A stretch of DNA of 64,000 nt from Bullera alba (lineage: Eukaryota > Basidiomycota > Tremellomycetes > Tremellales > Bulleraceae), in the NCBI GenBank assembly GCA_001600095.1, contig BCIX01000002.1, forward strand, positions 1,116,001 to 1,180,000. The letters run 5' to 3'. The notes beneath the pieces were generated by a model. That model was not told where the DNA came from. It made no database searches and was given only the letters and a program-made list of their open reading frames with translations. The stretch's first letter is position 1; every line of letters starts with the position of its first letter. The position numbers and the translations under genes are program-made. Positions 34,865 to 47,205 of this stretch are shown piece after piece.

Positions 34865-36961
34865 CTAAGCAAAGTACTAAACAATTGTCGTAAGCGAGCT
34901 GAAAGCCTATATTGTACGACGCTACTCACGTGGTGCTCCTTGGCCTTTCGCGCCTGGACTTCGAGAATACCGCTGCAAGAAATGATTAGCAGCAAGTCTG
35001 TCGAGTATGAAGTATGCACTCACCCATGGAAATGCTCGTGGGTCAGTTGCGTCGCATTGGATCGCAACGCAAGCTGGAAGTCGTCAGCTATGCCAATAGA
35101 TCATAGTTCTGCACGGTCATCACCCACCATACCGGCTTCGACACAGACAGCCTTCAACTGCGCTCCGTTCATGTCTTCTGTCGACCTGGCCAGCTCCTCA
35201 AAGCTGGCAAGGGTGTCAGCTACACCTTAAGGCATCGAACGATCAGCTCACTTGACATTGTGGTGGTTGAGCTTTCTCGAGTGAATCTGCAGGATGTTTT
35301 CCCTGGCCGACTCGTTTGGAAGGGGGAATTCAATCTTTCTGTCCAGCCGACCCGATCGAAGCAGAGCAGGGTCGAGAATGTCGATTCTGTTCGTGGCGGC
35401 AATGACCTGTTTCCTAGCTCAGCAACTTCCCCGACGCCCGAGTCAGATCTTCTCACCTTTATTCTCGCGTCGCTGGAGAAACCATCCAACTGATTCAACA
35501 GCTCCAACATTGTACGCTGAACTTCCCTGTCTCCTGCCTTGTCACTGTCGAACCGTTTGGTTCCGATAGCGTCGAGCTCGTCGATGAAGATGATAGCGGG
35601 GGCCTTCTCCTTTGCTAGCTCGAAGGCATCTCTGACCAATTTCGCACCGTCGCCGATGAACATCTAAGGGCGGTAAGTGAGAGTTCGATTCGAGCAATTT
35701 GCAAACCTCACCTGCACGAGGGCTGGACCAGCCAGCTTCAAGTAGCAGGCCTCCGTCTGCGCAGCGCAAGCTCTGGCGAGAAGCGTCTTTCCGGTACCTG
35801 CAATGGATGTTAGCGTGTTCACAAAGAAGCGGATAGTAACCATACCTGGAGGGCCATACATCAAACATCCCTTCGGAGGAGTTATTCCAAGCGTTTTGAA
35901 CTTGTCGGCGTGCTTCATTGGTAGAACACTGACCAAGTCAGCAATTGTTTCGGAAAGAACATCGAGTGGCTCACATTGCCTCCACCAGTTCCTCAATCTG
36001 CTTGTCCAATCCACCGATGTCTGTGTACGTCTCTGTAGGTCTCTCGTCCACCTCCATAGCCTTCACTCGAGCGTCGTATTCTGGATAGATGTCCGGTGGT
36101 CAGTATCTATGGAACTTCCGCCAACACTGGCTTCTTTTCGGACTGGAGCAATTGAGGGGAACACACCTGCGGGAAGTTTGTCTAGAATCAGATACGAGTC
36201 CTTGTTCACGCCAATCAAATCTCCTGGTCTAAGCTCGTTATGTGGAACGAGACCGATGATGGGTAGGAATACCGTCTAACGCGTTGTCAGCGATTTGGCA
36301 TCCCAGATTACGAGCTACATAGCTGACTCACTTGTCTGGTGGAAGTTTTGATTACGGCGCATTTGCTCTTCTTTGCGTTCTGTTCATTATGCGTGGCGCC
36401 GTCTTGCACCTCCTCATCGACATCAAGCACCTATTTTAGGATCAGATCCAGTCGACGTTTACGGTTGCTGCAGACCCACCTCGACGACCTTGGACACCAG
36501 ATATGGCAGAACCTTGTTCTGCTTGATCTTTGTCGAGTTGTCCGCTATCTTCTCGACCATCTGATCTCTCTCGTGGCTTAACCTCAACTTCTCCTGCCTC
36601 ATCATCTTGACCTCGTTGTCAATCATCCTCGTTTGCATTTGAATCTCTTGTGCGCTTCCCTAGACATTGATCAGCACATGCAGCAATAACACAAATCATT
36701 CCTCGAAGCCAGCCGTGTTCACAGGAGTAATGCGACATCCCTCCAGACGGCTTCCGCACTCACTTTGATCACACTCTCGGGGATATCCTCGAGCGTATCC
36801 TCTTTAGACTTCACTTCTTCCATCTTGACATCCTCTCCTTCCGGGTTGCCGCTTGCTGCTGGCGGTGGGGCCTGGGCGGAGGTAGACGCCTCTCCGACCT
36901 TCTCTTCGCCTGCAGGCGGCTGCGATGGCTGCTGTGGTGGATCTGACGATGGGTTGGACAT
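34865..36961 (-). CDS. RPT5: 26S proteasome regulatory ATPase subunit Rpt5
   Basis: One of six AAA+ subunits of the 19S base that unfold substrates and gate the 20S core. The ATG at 36961 (MSNPSSDPP) is followed by a proline-rich N-terminus. Next come a coiled coil ([20 protein letters not shown]), the OB domain ([20 protein letters not shown]), and the AAA domain. Walker A GPPGTGKT is split by an intron after GPPG. Walker B is [12 protein letters not shown], and the second region of homology holds [20 protein letters not shown]. The last exon adds just YFA after KEHH, restoring the hydrophobic-Tyr-X C-terminus that docks into the 20S alpha ring. About nine introns. The [15 protein letters not shown] segment and the tail favour Rpt5 over other Rpt subunits. 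Confidence 0.93.
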
Positions 36962-37266
36962 GTTCGACGGACGTGTGTCTATAGCAGTATGCAACAGCTT
37001 GAGGACGATTCAACGAACGCATCGATATCGCGACGAGTAAGCTTGGAGGTGAGGGCGGAATCAAAACCACGTGCAGTACACGTGGTCCGAATGACGTCCT
37101 GGCGATCTGGCAGAGAGCTGGCTGCAAAGCCGAGAAGCGGTCCTGATTCCTGAAGCAGCCTGAAGCGTCCTGAGGATAGTGCATGCTTTGTGATGCTATG
37201 ATACGTACCATCCAGCACGACTCGCACAGTGGAATCAGGTCACAGTCCGCCGTTTCGTCACTCGGG
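36962..37266. other. Divergent promoter region RPT5 / unknown gene
   Basis: 305 bp between start codons. No gene is seen. An inverted CCACGTGCAGTACACGTGG-type pair (two CACGTG E-boxes at about 37068 and 37078) is present and could be a bHLH site. Confidence 0.45.
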
Positions 37267-38822
37267 ATGAGATTCTCAACGAGAAACGCATTTTACCTTC
37301 GGGCCTCGAACTATAGAGTCGTACCGCTGTTCCTGTATCTCGACGAGCGACATGTACGTTCTTGAGCCATCTTGAGGGGGTTGTGCTGACTCACTTCTAG
37401 GTGGACTGGATGGAGGACAGAGTTCTTCAAATGGTCATCGCGGAGCTGCAGCCAAAGTGGGCATCTAGCTGACCTGCTCGAACAACGTGCTGAGAGTCCT
37501 GCTTAGGATGGGTGAACTGCTGGTAGGAGCTCGATCGCAGAAGAAGCATAAGGTCCACGTCGAGAGAGGAGGTGGGTCCGCCATGGCGGAAGCAGTTATG
37601 TGTGTACTGACCACTGCCAGATGGCTACCAATACTGCTATTTCCTGCGGACTACGACTCGTACTGAAGTCGTCTTACTGAAAGTAAGCACACAAGCAGGG
37701 AACGTCTCCTGACCCATACCAATAGCAAAAAGAGCATTCCCTCAGAGCTCCAACGCCCCCTCCTAGATCTACGCCCTTGGTGGAAAGACCGAAAAAGCGG
37801 CAGCGAGGCTCAGCAGCAACAGGTAGCAGTTCGTCTAGAAGGTCGCGAGCTCGGTCGACTTCTGTATCCACGCGAGGGGGATCGCCAACGCCCACCGAGT
37901 TAGAGGCAGAAGAGGATGACGCCAAGGATGAGCCTCCCGTGACCCCGGTACCGAGATCAGACGAGGATGAAGGAGTCAACATCAAAGATTGGAAGCCTGA
38001 TGTCGATGTGACGTATCAAGGTGAGAAACAAATTCTATTAGATCTGCACGGATGCTGACGTGTACCGCTGCAGGCTTTGGAACGTCATCGTTACAGCTGG
38101 TACTTATCGTCGAGCCATACCCTCCACTTGCACCCTCGGAATACGCTCCTCCGTCCTCTCGTCTATCCTCGCGTTCGGCATCGATCGCCGCGTCCCGCTC
38201 CCGATCGCGACAGACCACTGGGCAAGCTGGCAGCGGAACGTACTCAAGATACTCGTCCACATCCCTGGCGCTGGATGGAGGTGCACGACAGGAGAGTCAA
38301 GCGACGCCAAACATGCGAAACGCCTCCCGATCTGTATCAGCTGTTCCGAACTCACGAAGGGGCGGTGAATCCTCAACGCCCTTGCGAGAAGCTTCACAAA
38401 CTCCTGGTCCTTCAGGAAGTCGTGGCTCAGGAGGTCGCGCTGGTAGAGGCCCGACTCCTCTATTCATGTCTCGAGACACGCCTTTTGGAGACGAGGATGA
38501 TGACGAGGAAGCGCATGAGGAGTACACTTCTGCTTTGCGTGAGGGGAGATTGCGGCTGCCTTCGGTATCCCGTCCGGCGGGTACGCCTGGTCTTAATGAA
38601 GACGATGGCAGTCGGCGAGGAAAGAGACGTAGCAGAAGCAGAGTGGTCGTTGATGAGGATGAGTCACTGGATGACATCCCGGAGACATTGGAAGCTATGA
38701 GTGGTCGATTGGTCAGGAGTAGCGAGATCGAAGAAGGAGTGGTGAGGGTGCAAGGCGGATGGGAGGAACGAGCAGAAGGCGAGGAGAGCGCTGTCATGGG
38801 GAGAGAAGAGCCTGGTGATTAG
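37267..38822 (+). CDS. Unknown protein, folded N-terminus and disordered C-terminus
   Basis: Six exons (37267-37353, 37401-37456, 37507-37571, 37621-37682, 37726-38020, 38074-38822) sum to exactly 438 codons. Residues 1-90 look globular: MRFSTRNAFYLRASNYRVVP, LFLYLDERHVDWMEDRVLQ, VIAELQPKMGELLVG, GYQYCYFLRTTTRTEVVLLK. From memory this pattern recurs at the start of uncharacterised basidiomycete proteins, but I cannot name the family. The rest is Ser/Arg/acid rich with many SR and RS steps, an RGSGGRAGRG patch and a KRRSRSR nuclear-localisation-like cluster followed by an acidic DEDESLDDIPE segment, suggesting a nuclear protein. The tiny phased exons covering the folded part argue for a real gene. 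Confidence 0.7.
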
Positions 38823-39156
38823 CTGGCGCTCTACTTGGTCTCTTCCCTACAGAGATAGTGGCTACTCAAGTACTCAAGGCTTGTACAAGCATAGCTAGAT
38901 CTGCAGCTGTTGCAGCTGGTCGTGCCATGCAGCACGGCGATGGCCGTTGGTTTCAGATCTCGAGTCTCGACCGATCATGTTTGGAGACCCCACGCGATGA
39001 AACTCTCGGCGATCCTTGCGGCGATCGCACTCGCAGTCCGGATCCCGGAACTGTGTTGGCGTCTCATTCCTAGCTGTAGTTCTGTGCATCTTGGACCTGT
39101 CGTCTTCAGACTTGCTTTACATTGTCATCTCATAGACAGCTTGACGGAGAATCACA
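38823..39156. other. Intergenic region before the CRAL-TRIO gene
   Basis: 334 bp, tandem orientation. No gene seen; promoter and leader expected. Confidence 0.4.
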
Positions 39157-40582
39157 ATGTCAGAGGTCAAATTCAGCGAGCAATACCTCCGCCCGTCGAG
39201 CAATACGACACCAACGACAGCAAGTCCTTTGAGCTCGCAGGATGTCGACGCACTGGCCAAGCTCGCCGAGCATTTCAACCGAGATGGTTTGAAGCTCTCC
39301 AACAGCGACAGCAGCTCTGAATCGTCTCCGCTATCGGAAAGAGAGCTCATGTATCTGGTACGAGTAGGCTTCCCCTCCGTCGTAGCGACGCGCTGACCCC
39401 AACCCTCGCAGTCGCAAGAAACGTTTCTGCGGTGAGTCGTCATATCCGTACAGTGAACAACGCTGACCACTCCTGAAACCTAGGTTTCTGAAAGGTAGAT
39501 ACATGTCCTCAGCTCAGCAGCACAGCCTAACCTTCATATAGCGACAAAGGGTGACCTAGCTGCGGCCATCACGAGGTTAGAAGCGGCAGTCGTGTGGAGA
39601 CGATCAGTCAACATTGAGGATATGAGCCTGATGGCGGAGGACTGCGAGCCTGAGGTATGCTATACTATCAATCTACTCCTTTCACGGAGCTCGCTGACTT
39701 GAACCAGTCCCGCACTGGCAAGAATATCGTACAAGGCTTCACAAAGTCACAAAAGCCCATCCTCTACTTCTTTCCCAACCGTAATACTACGCCTGTTGAC
39801 CAACGTAGGCCTGTTCACGCTGTGGGTGATGTATTCAGGGGCCGCACACAGGTGGCTCACAGTCTCATCATGTTCTTCCATCCTTAGTCCATCGGGCTGA
39901 CGTGAATCCTCAGATCTTTATGCTGGAACGTGCACGCGATCTTATGCCCCCGGGGTCGAGGTAAGTAACTCCTAATGTGATCCAGTGACAGTGCTGAGGT
40001 CACGGAACCAGCAACGTGCTGGTGATATTCAACTTTGCTGGTAAACGAGAAGGTCCACCCACCTCAATCTCAGTCGCCCGTCAGGTCTTGCATATTCTTT
40101 CACAACACTATCCCGAAACCCTCGGCATATGTCATTTTCAAAACCTCCCATGGGTAGTCAAAGGATTCATCAATATCATGTGGCCTTTCGTCGACCCGGT
40201 TACCAAAGAAAAGGTCTCGTTTGGAAGTTTGGAGGGCAAGGAGTTGATTAACGACGGTGTGGTTGATGAAGCCGACTTGATCGCAGAAGCTGGTGGCTCT
40301 CTTGATGTGAGCTGCCTGTAAACTGTCACGAGGTCTCTAGCTGACCAAACTTAGCTTCCTTACAAGCACCAAGATTACTGGCCGGTGATGGTTGAGACTT
40401 GTTTGAAGAGGAGAAAGGAGCAGGAGGAAGCTTTCCGAGCATTGGGTCCACCACGAGCCGGCGCAGAGGAGCGACTGTGGAGGACACTACCGCGTGCTGA
40501 GCAACATCAAGCAACCGAGCTCAAGGAGACACCGAGTGCACATGCGACAGTGGACACTTCGCACGATAGCGATGTTGACTGA
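39157..40582 (+). CDS. CRAL-TRIO (Sec14-like) lipid-binding protein
   Basis: Cytosolic phosphatidylinositol/lipid transfer protein of the Sec14 superfamily. The ATG at 39157 follows ATCACA. The N-terminal helical domain is rebuilt from very short exons: 39412-39431 (20 nt) and 39484-39494 (11 nt) join as ETFLRFLKATKGDLAAAI, matching the family's LLRFLRARK pattern. The lipid pocket follows: SRTGKNIVQGFTKSQKPILY, HAIFMLERARDLMPPG, VLVIFNFAGKREGPP, QVLHILSQHYPETLG, LPWVVKGFINIMWPFVDPVT, EKVSFGSLEG. The HAIFMLER join was chosen because a GTGGGT donor after CACGCT gives it in frame. The C-terminus has a charged helix and a disordered tail. Close to the group of Sec14 homologs with a distal C-terminal helix; the exact ligand is unknown. 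Confidence 0.85.
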
Positions 40583-40737
40583 ACGGTCTGGCCTGATGAT
40601 TATACAATACGTTGTTTGTACAAAGACTATCGACTGCTACTAGATTAGACTGTAGATTACACGAAATTATATGAATCCCACGACGAAAGAGAGGTATATG
40701 GCATGATGAAAACGCAGGACAAGATCTCGGAGTGAAC

Positions 40738-43700
40738 TCATCTCCCCATTGCCATGGCAAAATCGGGACCATTGAACATCGCACCGACGTCGTTGGCCAT
40801 GACCGACATTGCGCTCATGGCAGAGGCGTCGAAAGAAAAGCTTGAAATGTCAAACCAATTTTGTGCGTCGATTCCCAGGTCGTTCATCCAGGCGAGGCTG
40901 TCGTCCTCGATGACGGCACCGATATTGGGCTGCTGTTTGACTGGTTGGCTGGTCGGACTGTATCTCTCGTTCGAGTATGGCTGCAAGCTGGGCCGACCGT
41001 CGCTCCCTATCAGATGGGGGTACATGTTGTAAGCATTCGACGACGATGAGGATATGGTAGCTGGGATCGAGCTGTATGTCGATCCTGGCGGGGTAAAGCT
41101 GGAGATACCGCTATTCGAGCCTGAGGGGGTATTGGAGACCGAAGCACCAGAGGAGTCGAGAGTCTCAAATCGCTTGGCGACGAAATCGCCGGAGAGAAGC
41201 TGATCTTTGATACAGCTAAATTCGCAGCTCATGCGTCAGTAATTTAATCCAGTGCCTCGAGTCAATTGAGATGAGGAATAATTACTCACTCTATTGTTGC
41301 TTGCTGGGTATCTGTATGACTTTCCTCGGCTGCCGCAAGTATGTCGTCGATCATCTTTTTGTGCCTCAGGGCGATGGGATATCGTTCGCCGTGCTGGAAC
41401 AGAGCGAGCCTAATAAGTTGTTAGCGTCACGCGGTCGCTTCGTTCTCAGACTCGCTCACCTGAAGACGTCGAGTTCCGACCTGAACACGCCTGCTGATAC
41501 GGAATCACCAGCAAGAGTCGCAGCATCCATGAACCGGACGAGCGCCCTACCACACAGACACCACACGAAGCTGCAGACGCTGGGCAGCAGACTGAGATCG
41601 AAAGTAGTGGCCGTGATGTCATATATCAATGACAGGATCGCCCGAATCGCCGAAAGTCCCATCTTTGCCAAGTCGCAATGATATAGATCTTTGGTTATCA
41701 TCGGCTCTCCCAGTTCCAGCGCAGCACTGACAGAGATTAGTACCAGATCCAAGAGACTGCAAGATTTCTTCACACTCACGCATGGGTGACCATAATCGAC
41801 GCAATGAGATCGGTGTCCAAAGCCTTTTGTTGCCCTTGTGACGATGAGAATTGGGTTGGTTTCCTCATCTCAGCAGGCAGGGACATCCGGAAGGCGTTGA
41901 TTTGGGACAGATGTAATCGCAGTCTCGGATCGGATACGTAACTCCTATCAGACATTGCAGGTAAGCTATGGTTGATCAGTCTGCTCGCAGCACCTACGAT
42001 ACGCTGTGCGGTCCACGTGTGTAATGCCTGAAGAATCGGTTGACATCGGTGTACAATCGAATTGATTTAATGAGCAGAGTAAAGCCCTAAGCACAATGTT
42101 ACCCCCGGAAGACTTCAACTGTAGACCCTTGACTCACGTCAACATGCTCCGGAGGATCTGTGATTCATATTAGGTCAGCAGTCCGCTTAATCATCGAGTA
42201 TTCCTCTTACGGTATGAGAAGAAGTCTTTCGACCTGATGCAACGAGTCAGCGAGAATAGACAGACTCCTATCCATCAAATAGCTCACTGTAGAGTCTGCG
42301 AGCCGCACAACTCCCCGACCCCCGACTCATACTGCCGCTGAGTGACCGGCAGCTCGACGGTAATCTCTTCATCCGCAAGGGACTTAGTGGTAGTCATTAG
42401 CTACTGTCCGGTCGGAACTTGGCAAGAAGACCCACTTCTGGCCAACAAGTTGACATCACTGCCATTCTCTCGGTAACGTACACCATCCTGTGATTCTCGT
42501 TAGCCTTTGTACCAACCGTAAGAAGCGCGGACATACCAGAATGTTCTGTCCCTTTGGGCCTGCTCCAACGCGGAGCTCGCCTCGGGTATCAACAGATGTT
42601 GAAACCTGGCCAACTTGTCGGCGCTGCTCTCTATATCCGAGTCAGGTCTTGCGATCTTCGACTGCCGCAGTGTTAACGTACTGCTGCTCTCGTTGAGCTT
42701 CAGAGGGACTGCCATCCTCATGCAAGCGCCGGACTCCATCCACACATCAGTCCACCTAAAAGGTCGGTTAAATGTGCGTCATGACGAGGTTGTTGATGCT
42801 TACCAAGCATTATAACAGTCCAGTATAGCGATGACGCATTGGGCTAAATAAGAGCCGACGAGTCAGTCTGCGGTCGTCGAGGGGTTGTGAGATGGACGAG
42901 TCGGAGCCCGATCACTCACCTTGGACTGCACCCAAGAGCCTTTGCCCCGTGTCAAAGCATTGGCTCTGTTTCTCAAGGGCTTTGCGTCGATGCCACATCT
43001 GGAACCTGCCACTAGGCGTCGCCGCAGAGGCGACATTCTTGGGATGAAAGCTAGAAGACAAGTTTCGATACGTAGTCGTCGCCGGCTCAAAGTCCCTTTC
43101 GGGGTGGACAGTGTCAGTGGCAGCTGATCCAGTTGGGAAATAGGCGTTCGAGGCGAGAACGGATGGCGGAAGGTGTGGAGTAGTGATACTGAGAATGGCA
43201 TGAAGGAGACTTTGCGCCTGAAATTTCGTCAGAGCCGATCGCGATGGCAAATGGCTTTGACGCACCGGGAAATCCGTGTGACTTGGTGGAAGCATCAGGG
43301 AGCTGGTGAACGTCGCCCGGTGTAGCATCTTTGGAATAGTGGAGACCTTGTCGAAAAAGATTTCGACCACGTGCTATGGCTTGACATGAGCGAGTACAAC
43401 GTGCGCATTGAGAGCGGGTTTCCTCACCTCCACAACCTCTAGTGACGGCAAATCTTTGGGCCAGCTGGGAAGATATCAGCACACCATTGCGAGACTCCCG
43501 TGATGACTCACTCTGGCCAGATTACTCCTTGCTGTCGGTTGAATGAACTCGGTTGTTCCATGTCAGGCAGAGTTGAAGTAGCCATTGGTCCATCACGACG
43601 CCTATTAGCTGAATGGGTCTGGCTCTCAGACTGATCCATCATCTCCAATACGCCAGGCTGATTTCGGTACCTAAAGAATGGTTGGCAAACTTCTACTCAC

Positions 43701-44300
43701 CAGATCGATACTCACCCGCCTGGGCCCGGAAAGACCCCTTCGTTGAACTCCCACATTCTGTTTCGCAGAGCGGGCGCATGGATCTCACTGTGGCGATCGC
43801 GCTCTGTGTCCCTCGGCGGATTACCGATCTCAGGCAAAGAGGACGAGGATGATTGGTTTTGGGCTCTGAGGCGTTCCTCAAACGCCGCTTCGCAGGTTTC
43901 AGCGGTTAAAGACCACACTGTAAGGGAAACTTGCTCACCAACTCTCTCCTCCAGATCATGTAATTTGGCCTTCTTGGAAGCCATAGTCTCGTCTTCTTCC
44001 GACATTCTAGTCTCTTTGTCTTTCTTCTTGCGACTCGGCGCGGCTATTGCCGGGCCACCCGTCCGATCATCCCATACGCACTGAGTTGTCTTCCCGCCTG
44101 ATCGGACCCGCGGCTTAGAACAGTTGGCGCATATCGGTCGAATAGCATCGCACTTGAGTTTCCGCTGCCTGCAAAGCAAGGAGTCAGATCAAGCGATGCG
44201 AGGATAGCTCCGACTCACCTGCACGGAAGACAGGCCGTATTCCTGGCGAGTACCCGAGGGACATCCTCGGGCGTCGAGGAGGACGGGGAGTTGTTTGACA
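40738..44300 (-). CDS. Zn(II)2Cys6 transcription factor with fungal_trans domain
   Basis: Nuclear regulator of the Gal4 class. The ATG at 44300 starts MSNNSPSSSTPEDVP. The binuclear zinc cluster is ACLPCRQRKLKCDAIRPICA followed by NCSKPR and a last Cys at QCVWD; an intron splits the codon for the Arg after the second cysteine. A basic linker and a DLEERV coiled-coil dimerisation element follow. The middle homology region includes HVVEIFFDKVSTIPKMLHRA and the helical SLLHAILSITTPHLPP block, typical of the fungal-specific transcription factor domain. The C-terminus is Ser/Gly/Thr rich with a DDSLAWMNDLGIDAQNWFDI acidic-aromatic segment that looks like an activation domain. About 14 introns. The target pathway cannot be told from sequence. 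Confidence 0.85.
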
Positions 44301-44863
44301 TCGTGTAGTGATATCGAGTCTTGTATGGATAGGGTCTTGCTTCGAGTATCCGGCGAGGCAAGCAGTGAGGTGAGCGAGGCGGCAGTCGATCTGTTCCAAT
44401 GTACGATCTGTGGGATGTGTGACCGACGATAAGTCAGCTCGACAACACCGTCAGCAAGGCCATCGGATGCCCGGATAGAAACGAAGCTGGAAGGTTTGCG
44501 GAGTTCCAAGTCAAAGTCCGTGACCGTCTTGGCCGAACACTGACGTGTTATTCTTCTGGTACATGGCGCCAGTGGAGTGGATACATTTGATTCCGCCAAT
44601 GATCACGAACCTGGCAGAAGATTCCAGCACCTCCACCGCACGAACACACCACTCAGGACAAGGAGGAGCCAACTTTTTCCTTTCAACGGCTACTTAAAAC
44701 CCCATCACATCTGTTTTTCCTACATATCAGACTTTCTGCGAGCACATAGCGCCGAGAGACAAAGGACGCCCAACTTTCTCATTCATGTGAGTTGCTTTTC
44801 CTCCAGTGCCCGAGGGCATCAACTGACTCGATGTAGATCACTTAATACTTCATCCAACTCAAA
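44301..44863. other. Divergent promoter region Zn2Cys6 factor / HSP90
   Basis: 563 bp. It contains a heat-shock element (listed separately), a possible TATA-like TACTTAAAAC box near 44690, and a likely 5'-UTR intron before the HSP90 ATG (GTGAGT near 44788 to an AG near 44837). Confidence 0.5.
44607..44624 (+). promoter_or_regulatory. Heat-shock element upstream of HSP90
   Basis: GAAGATTC at 44617-44624 is a perfect GAAnnTTC pair. A further GAA unit lies at 44607-44609, exactly ten bases upstream, giving a gapped HSE. It sits about 240 bp before the HSP90 ATG, where Hsf1 would be expected to act. Confidence 0.55.
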
Positions 44864-47205
44864 ATGTCTGCTGCCACCGAGACGTTCGGTTTCCAGGTAG
44901 GTGGCGTTGACTGGTTGCACCGGGACCTTGACTGACCTTCGCATCATAGGCCGAGATCTCCCAGTTGTTGGACCTGATCATCAACACCTTCTACTCCAAC
45001 AAGGAGATCTTCCTCCGAGAATTGATTTCCAACTGTTCCGATGCTCTGGACAAGATCAGATACGCGGCTCTGACCGACCCAAGTCAGCTCGACTCGGAGA
45101 AGGACTTGTACATCCGAATCACCCCCAACAAGGAGGAGGGTACCCTCACGATCAGGGATACCGGTATCGGTATGACCAAGGCCGATCTGGTCAACAACCT
45201 GGGTACAATTGCCAAGTCTGGTACCAAAGCCTTCATGGAGGCTCTGTCTTCCGGTGCTGATATCTCCATGATTGGTGAGTCCGACTTTCCAGAAGTGTTT
45301 CAGTTCTAACGCTACCTAGGTCAATTCGGTGTCGGTTTCTACTCTTCGTACCTCGTTGCCGAGCGAGTGCAGGTCACCACCAAGCACAACGATGACGAGC
45401 AGTACATCTGGGAGTCTGCCGCTGGTGGTACATTCACCATCACCGAGGACACCGAGGGACCCAAACTCGGCCGAGGTACCTCGATGAAGCTCTTCTTGAA
45501 GGAGGACCTCAAGGAGTACCTCGACGAGAAGAGAATCAAGGAGATTGTTAAGAAACACGTGAGTCCAGGCAGCATTCATCGTGAGCGATTACTGACCATT
45601 TGCAGTCCGAGTTCATCTCGTACCCAATCCAGCTGGTTGTCACCAAGGAGACTGAGAAGGAGGTCGAGGAGGAGGAGGAGGCCACAGAGGGCGACTCGAA
45701 GATCGAGGAGGTCGACGACGAGGACTCTGGCAAGAAGAAGAAGACCAAGAAGGTCAAGGAGACTACAACCGAGAACGAGGAGCTCAACAAGCAGAAGCCA
45801 ATTTGGACCAGGTAGGTTTGCTCGCAATCGTTCTGGGCACAACTGACATCTCGTTAGAAACCCATCCGATGTCACCGCCGAGGAGTACTCTTCGTTCTAC
45901 AAGTCCATCAGCAACGACTGGGAGGACCACCTTGCCGTCAAGCACTTCTCCGTTGAGGGTCAGCTCGAGTTCAAGGCCGTCATGTTCATCCCCAAGCGAG
46001 CGCCGTTTGACCTCTTCGAGACCAAGAAGAAGAGGCACAACATCAAGCTCTACGTCCGACGAGTGTTCATCACCGAGGACAACGAGGAGCTCATGCCAGA
46101 GTATCTCAACTTTGTTGTCGGTGTTGTCGACTCTGAGGACCTGCCATTGAACATCTCGCGAGAGACCTTGCAGCAGAACAAGATTCTCAAGGTATGTACA
46201 GTTCGTGCGTCTAACAGATCAAATTGCTGACCCTATTATCAGGTCATCCGAAAGAACCTCGTCAAGAAGGCCCTTGACTTGATCTCCGAGATCGCCGAGG
46301 ACAAGGAGAACTTTGACAAGTTCTACACTGCCTTCTCCAAGAACCTCAAACTTGGTATCCACGAGGACGCTGCCAACCGAACCAAGATCGCCGAGTTCCT
46401 GCGATTCCACTCGACCAAGTCCGTCGACGAGCAGACCTCGTTCAAGGACTACATCACCCGAATGCCAGAGGTCCAGAAGTCGATCTACTATCTGACTGGT
46501 GAATCGCTCGAGGCCGTCAAGGACTCTCCATTCCTCGAGGTCCTCAAGAAGAAGAACTTTGAGGTCCTGCTCCTCGTCGATCCCATCGACGAATACGCCG
46601 TCACCCAGCTCAAGGAGTTCGACGGAAAGAAACTCGTCTGTGTTTCCAAAGAGGGCCTCGAGCTCGAGGAGACCGAGGACGAGAAGACTGCCCGAGAGAA
46701 GGACGTCAAGGACTACGAGGGTCTCTGCAGCGCCATCAAGGAGAACCTCGGTGACAAGGTCGAGAAGGTCATCGTCTCCAACCGAATCACCGATTCGCCA
46801 TGTGTCCTCGTCACTGGTCAATTCGGATGGTCGTCCAACATGGAGCGAATCATGAAGGCCCAGGCCCTCAGGGACTCGTCAATGTCCTCGTACATGGCTT
46901 CGAAAAAGACCATGGAGCTCAACCCCCAGCACCCCATCATCAAGGAGCTCAAGAACCGAGTCTCCGAGGACAAGGGCGACAAGACTGTCAAGGACCTCAC
47001 CTACCTGTTGTTCGAGACTGCTCTGTTGACTTCTGGTTTCACCCTTACCGCTCCTCAGGACTTCGCTTCCCGAATCAACCGAATGATCTCCCTCGGTCTG
47101 TCCATCGACGCCGACGCCGAGCCAACTTCGTCTTCCGCTGATGCCGCCGACGACGACGTCCCCGCCCTCGAGGAGGCCGGTGGATCCATGGAGGAGGTCG
47201 ACTAG
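44864..47205 (+). CDS. HSP90: Molecular chaperone HSP90
   Basis: ATP-driven dimeric chaperone of the cytosol. Six exons (44864-44896, 44950-45274, 45320-45558, 45606-45811, 45858-46191, 46243-47205) give 699 residues, normal for the family. The N-terminal ATPase domain shows [34 protein letters not shown] and [10 protein letters not shown] charged linker (about 215-260) has the [12 protein letters not shown] and [10 protein letters not shown] blocks. The middle domain has [10 protein letters not shown] and [12 protein letters not shown] with the catalytic-loop arginine. The C-terminal domain ends with MEEVD, the TPR co-chaperone docking motif. Arginine is coded mostly by CGA. Expression is probably high and heat-inducible, given the upstream HSE. 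Confidence 0.98.

Noticed and set aside
46219..46821. 200-codon minus-strand frame antisense to HSP90
   Set aside because: Arises from the strong codon bias of HSP90 exon 6; it is Leu/Asp/Val low complexity.
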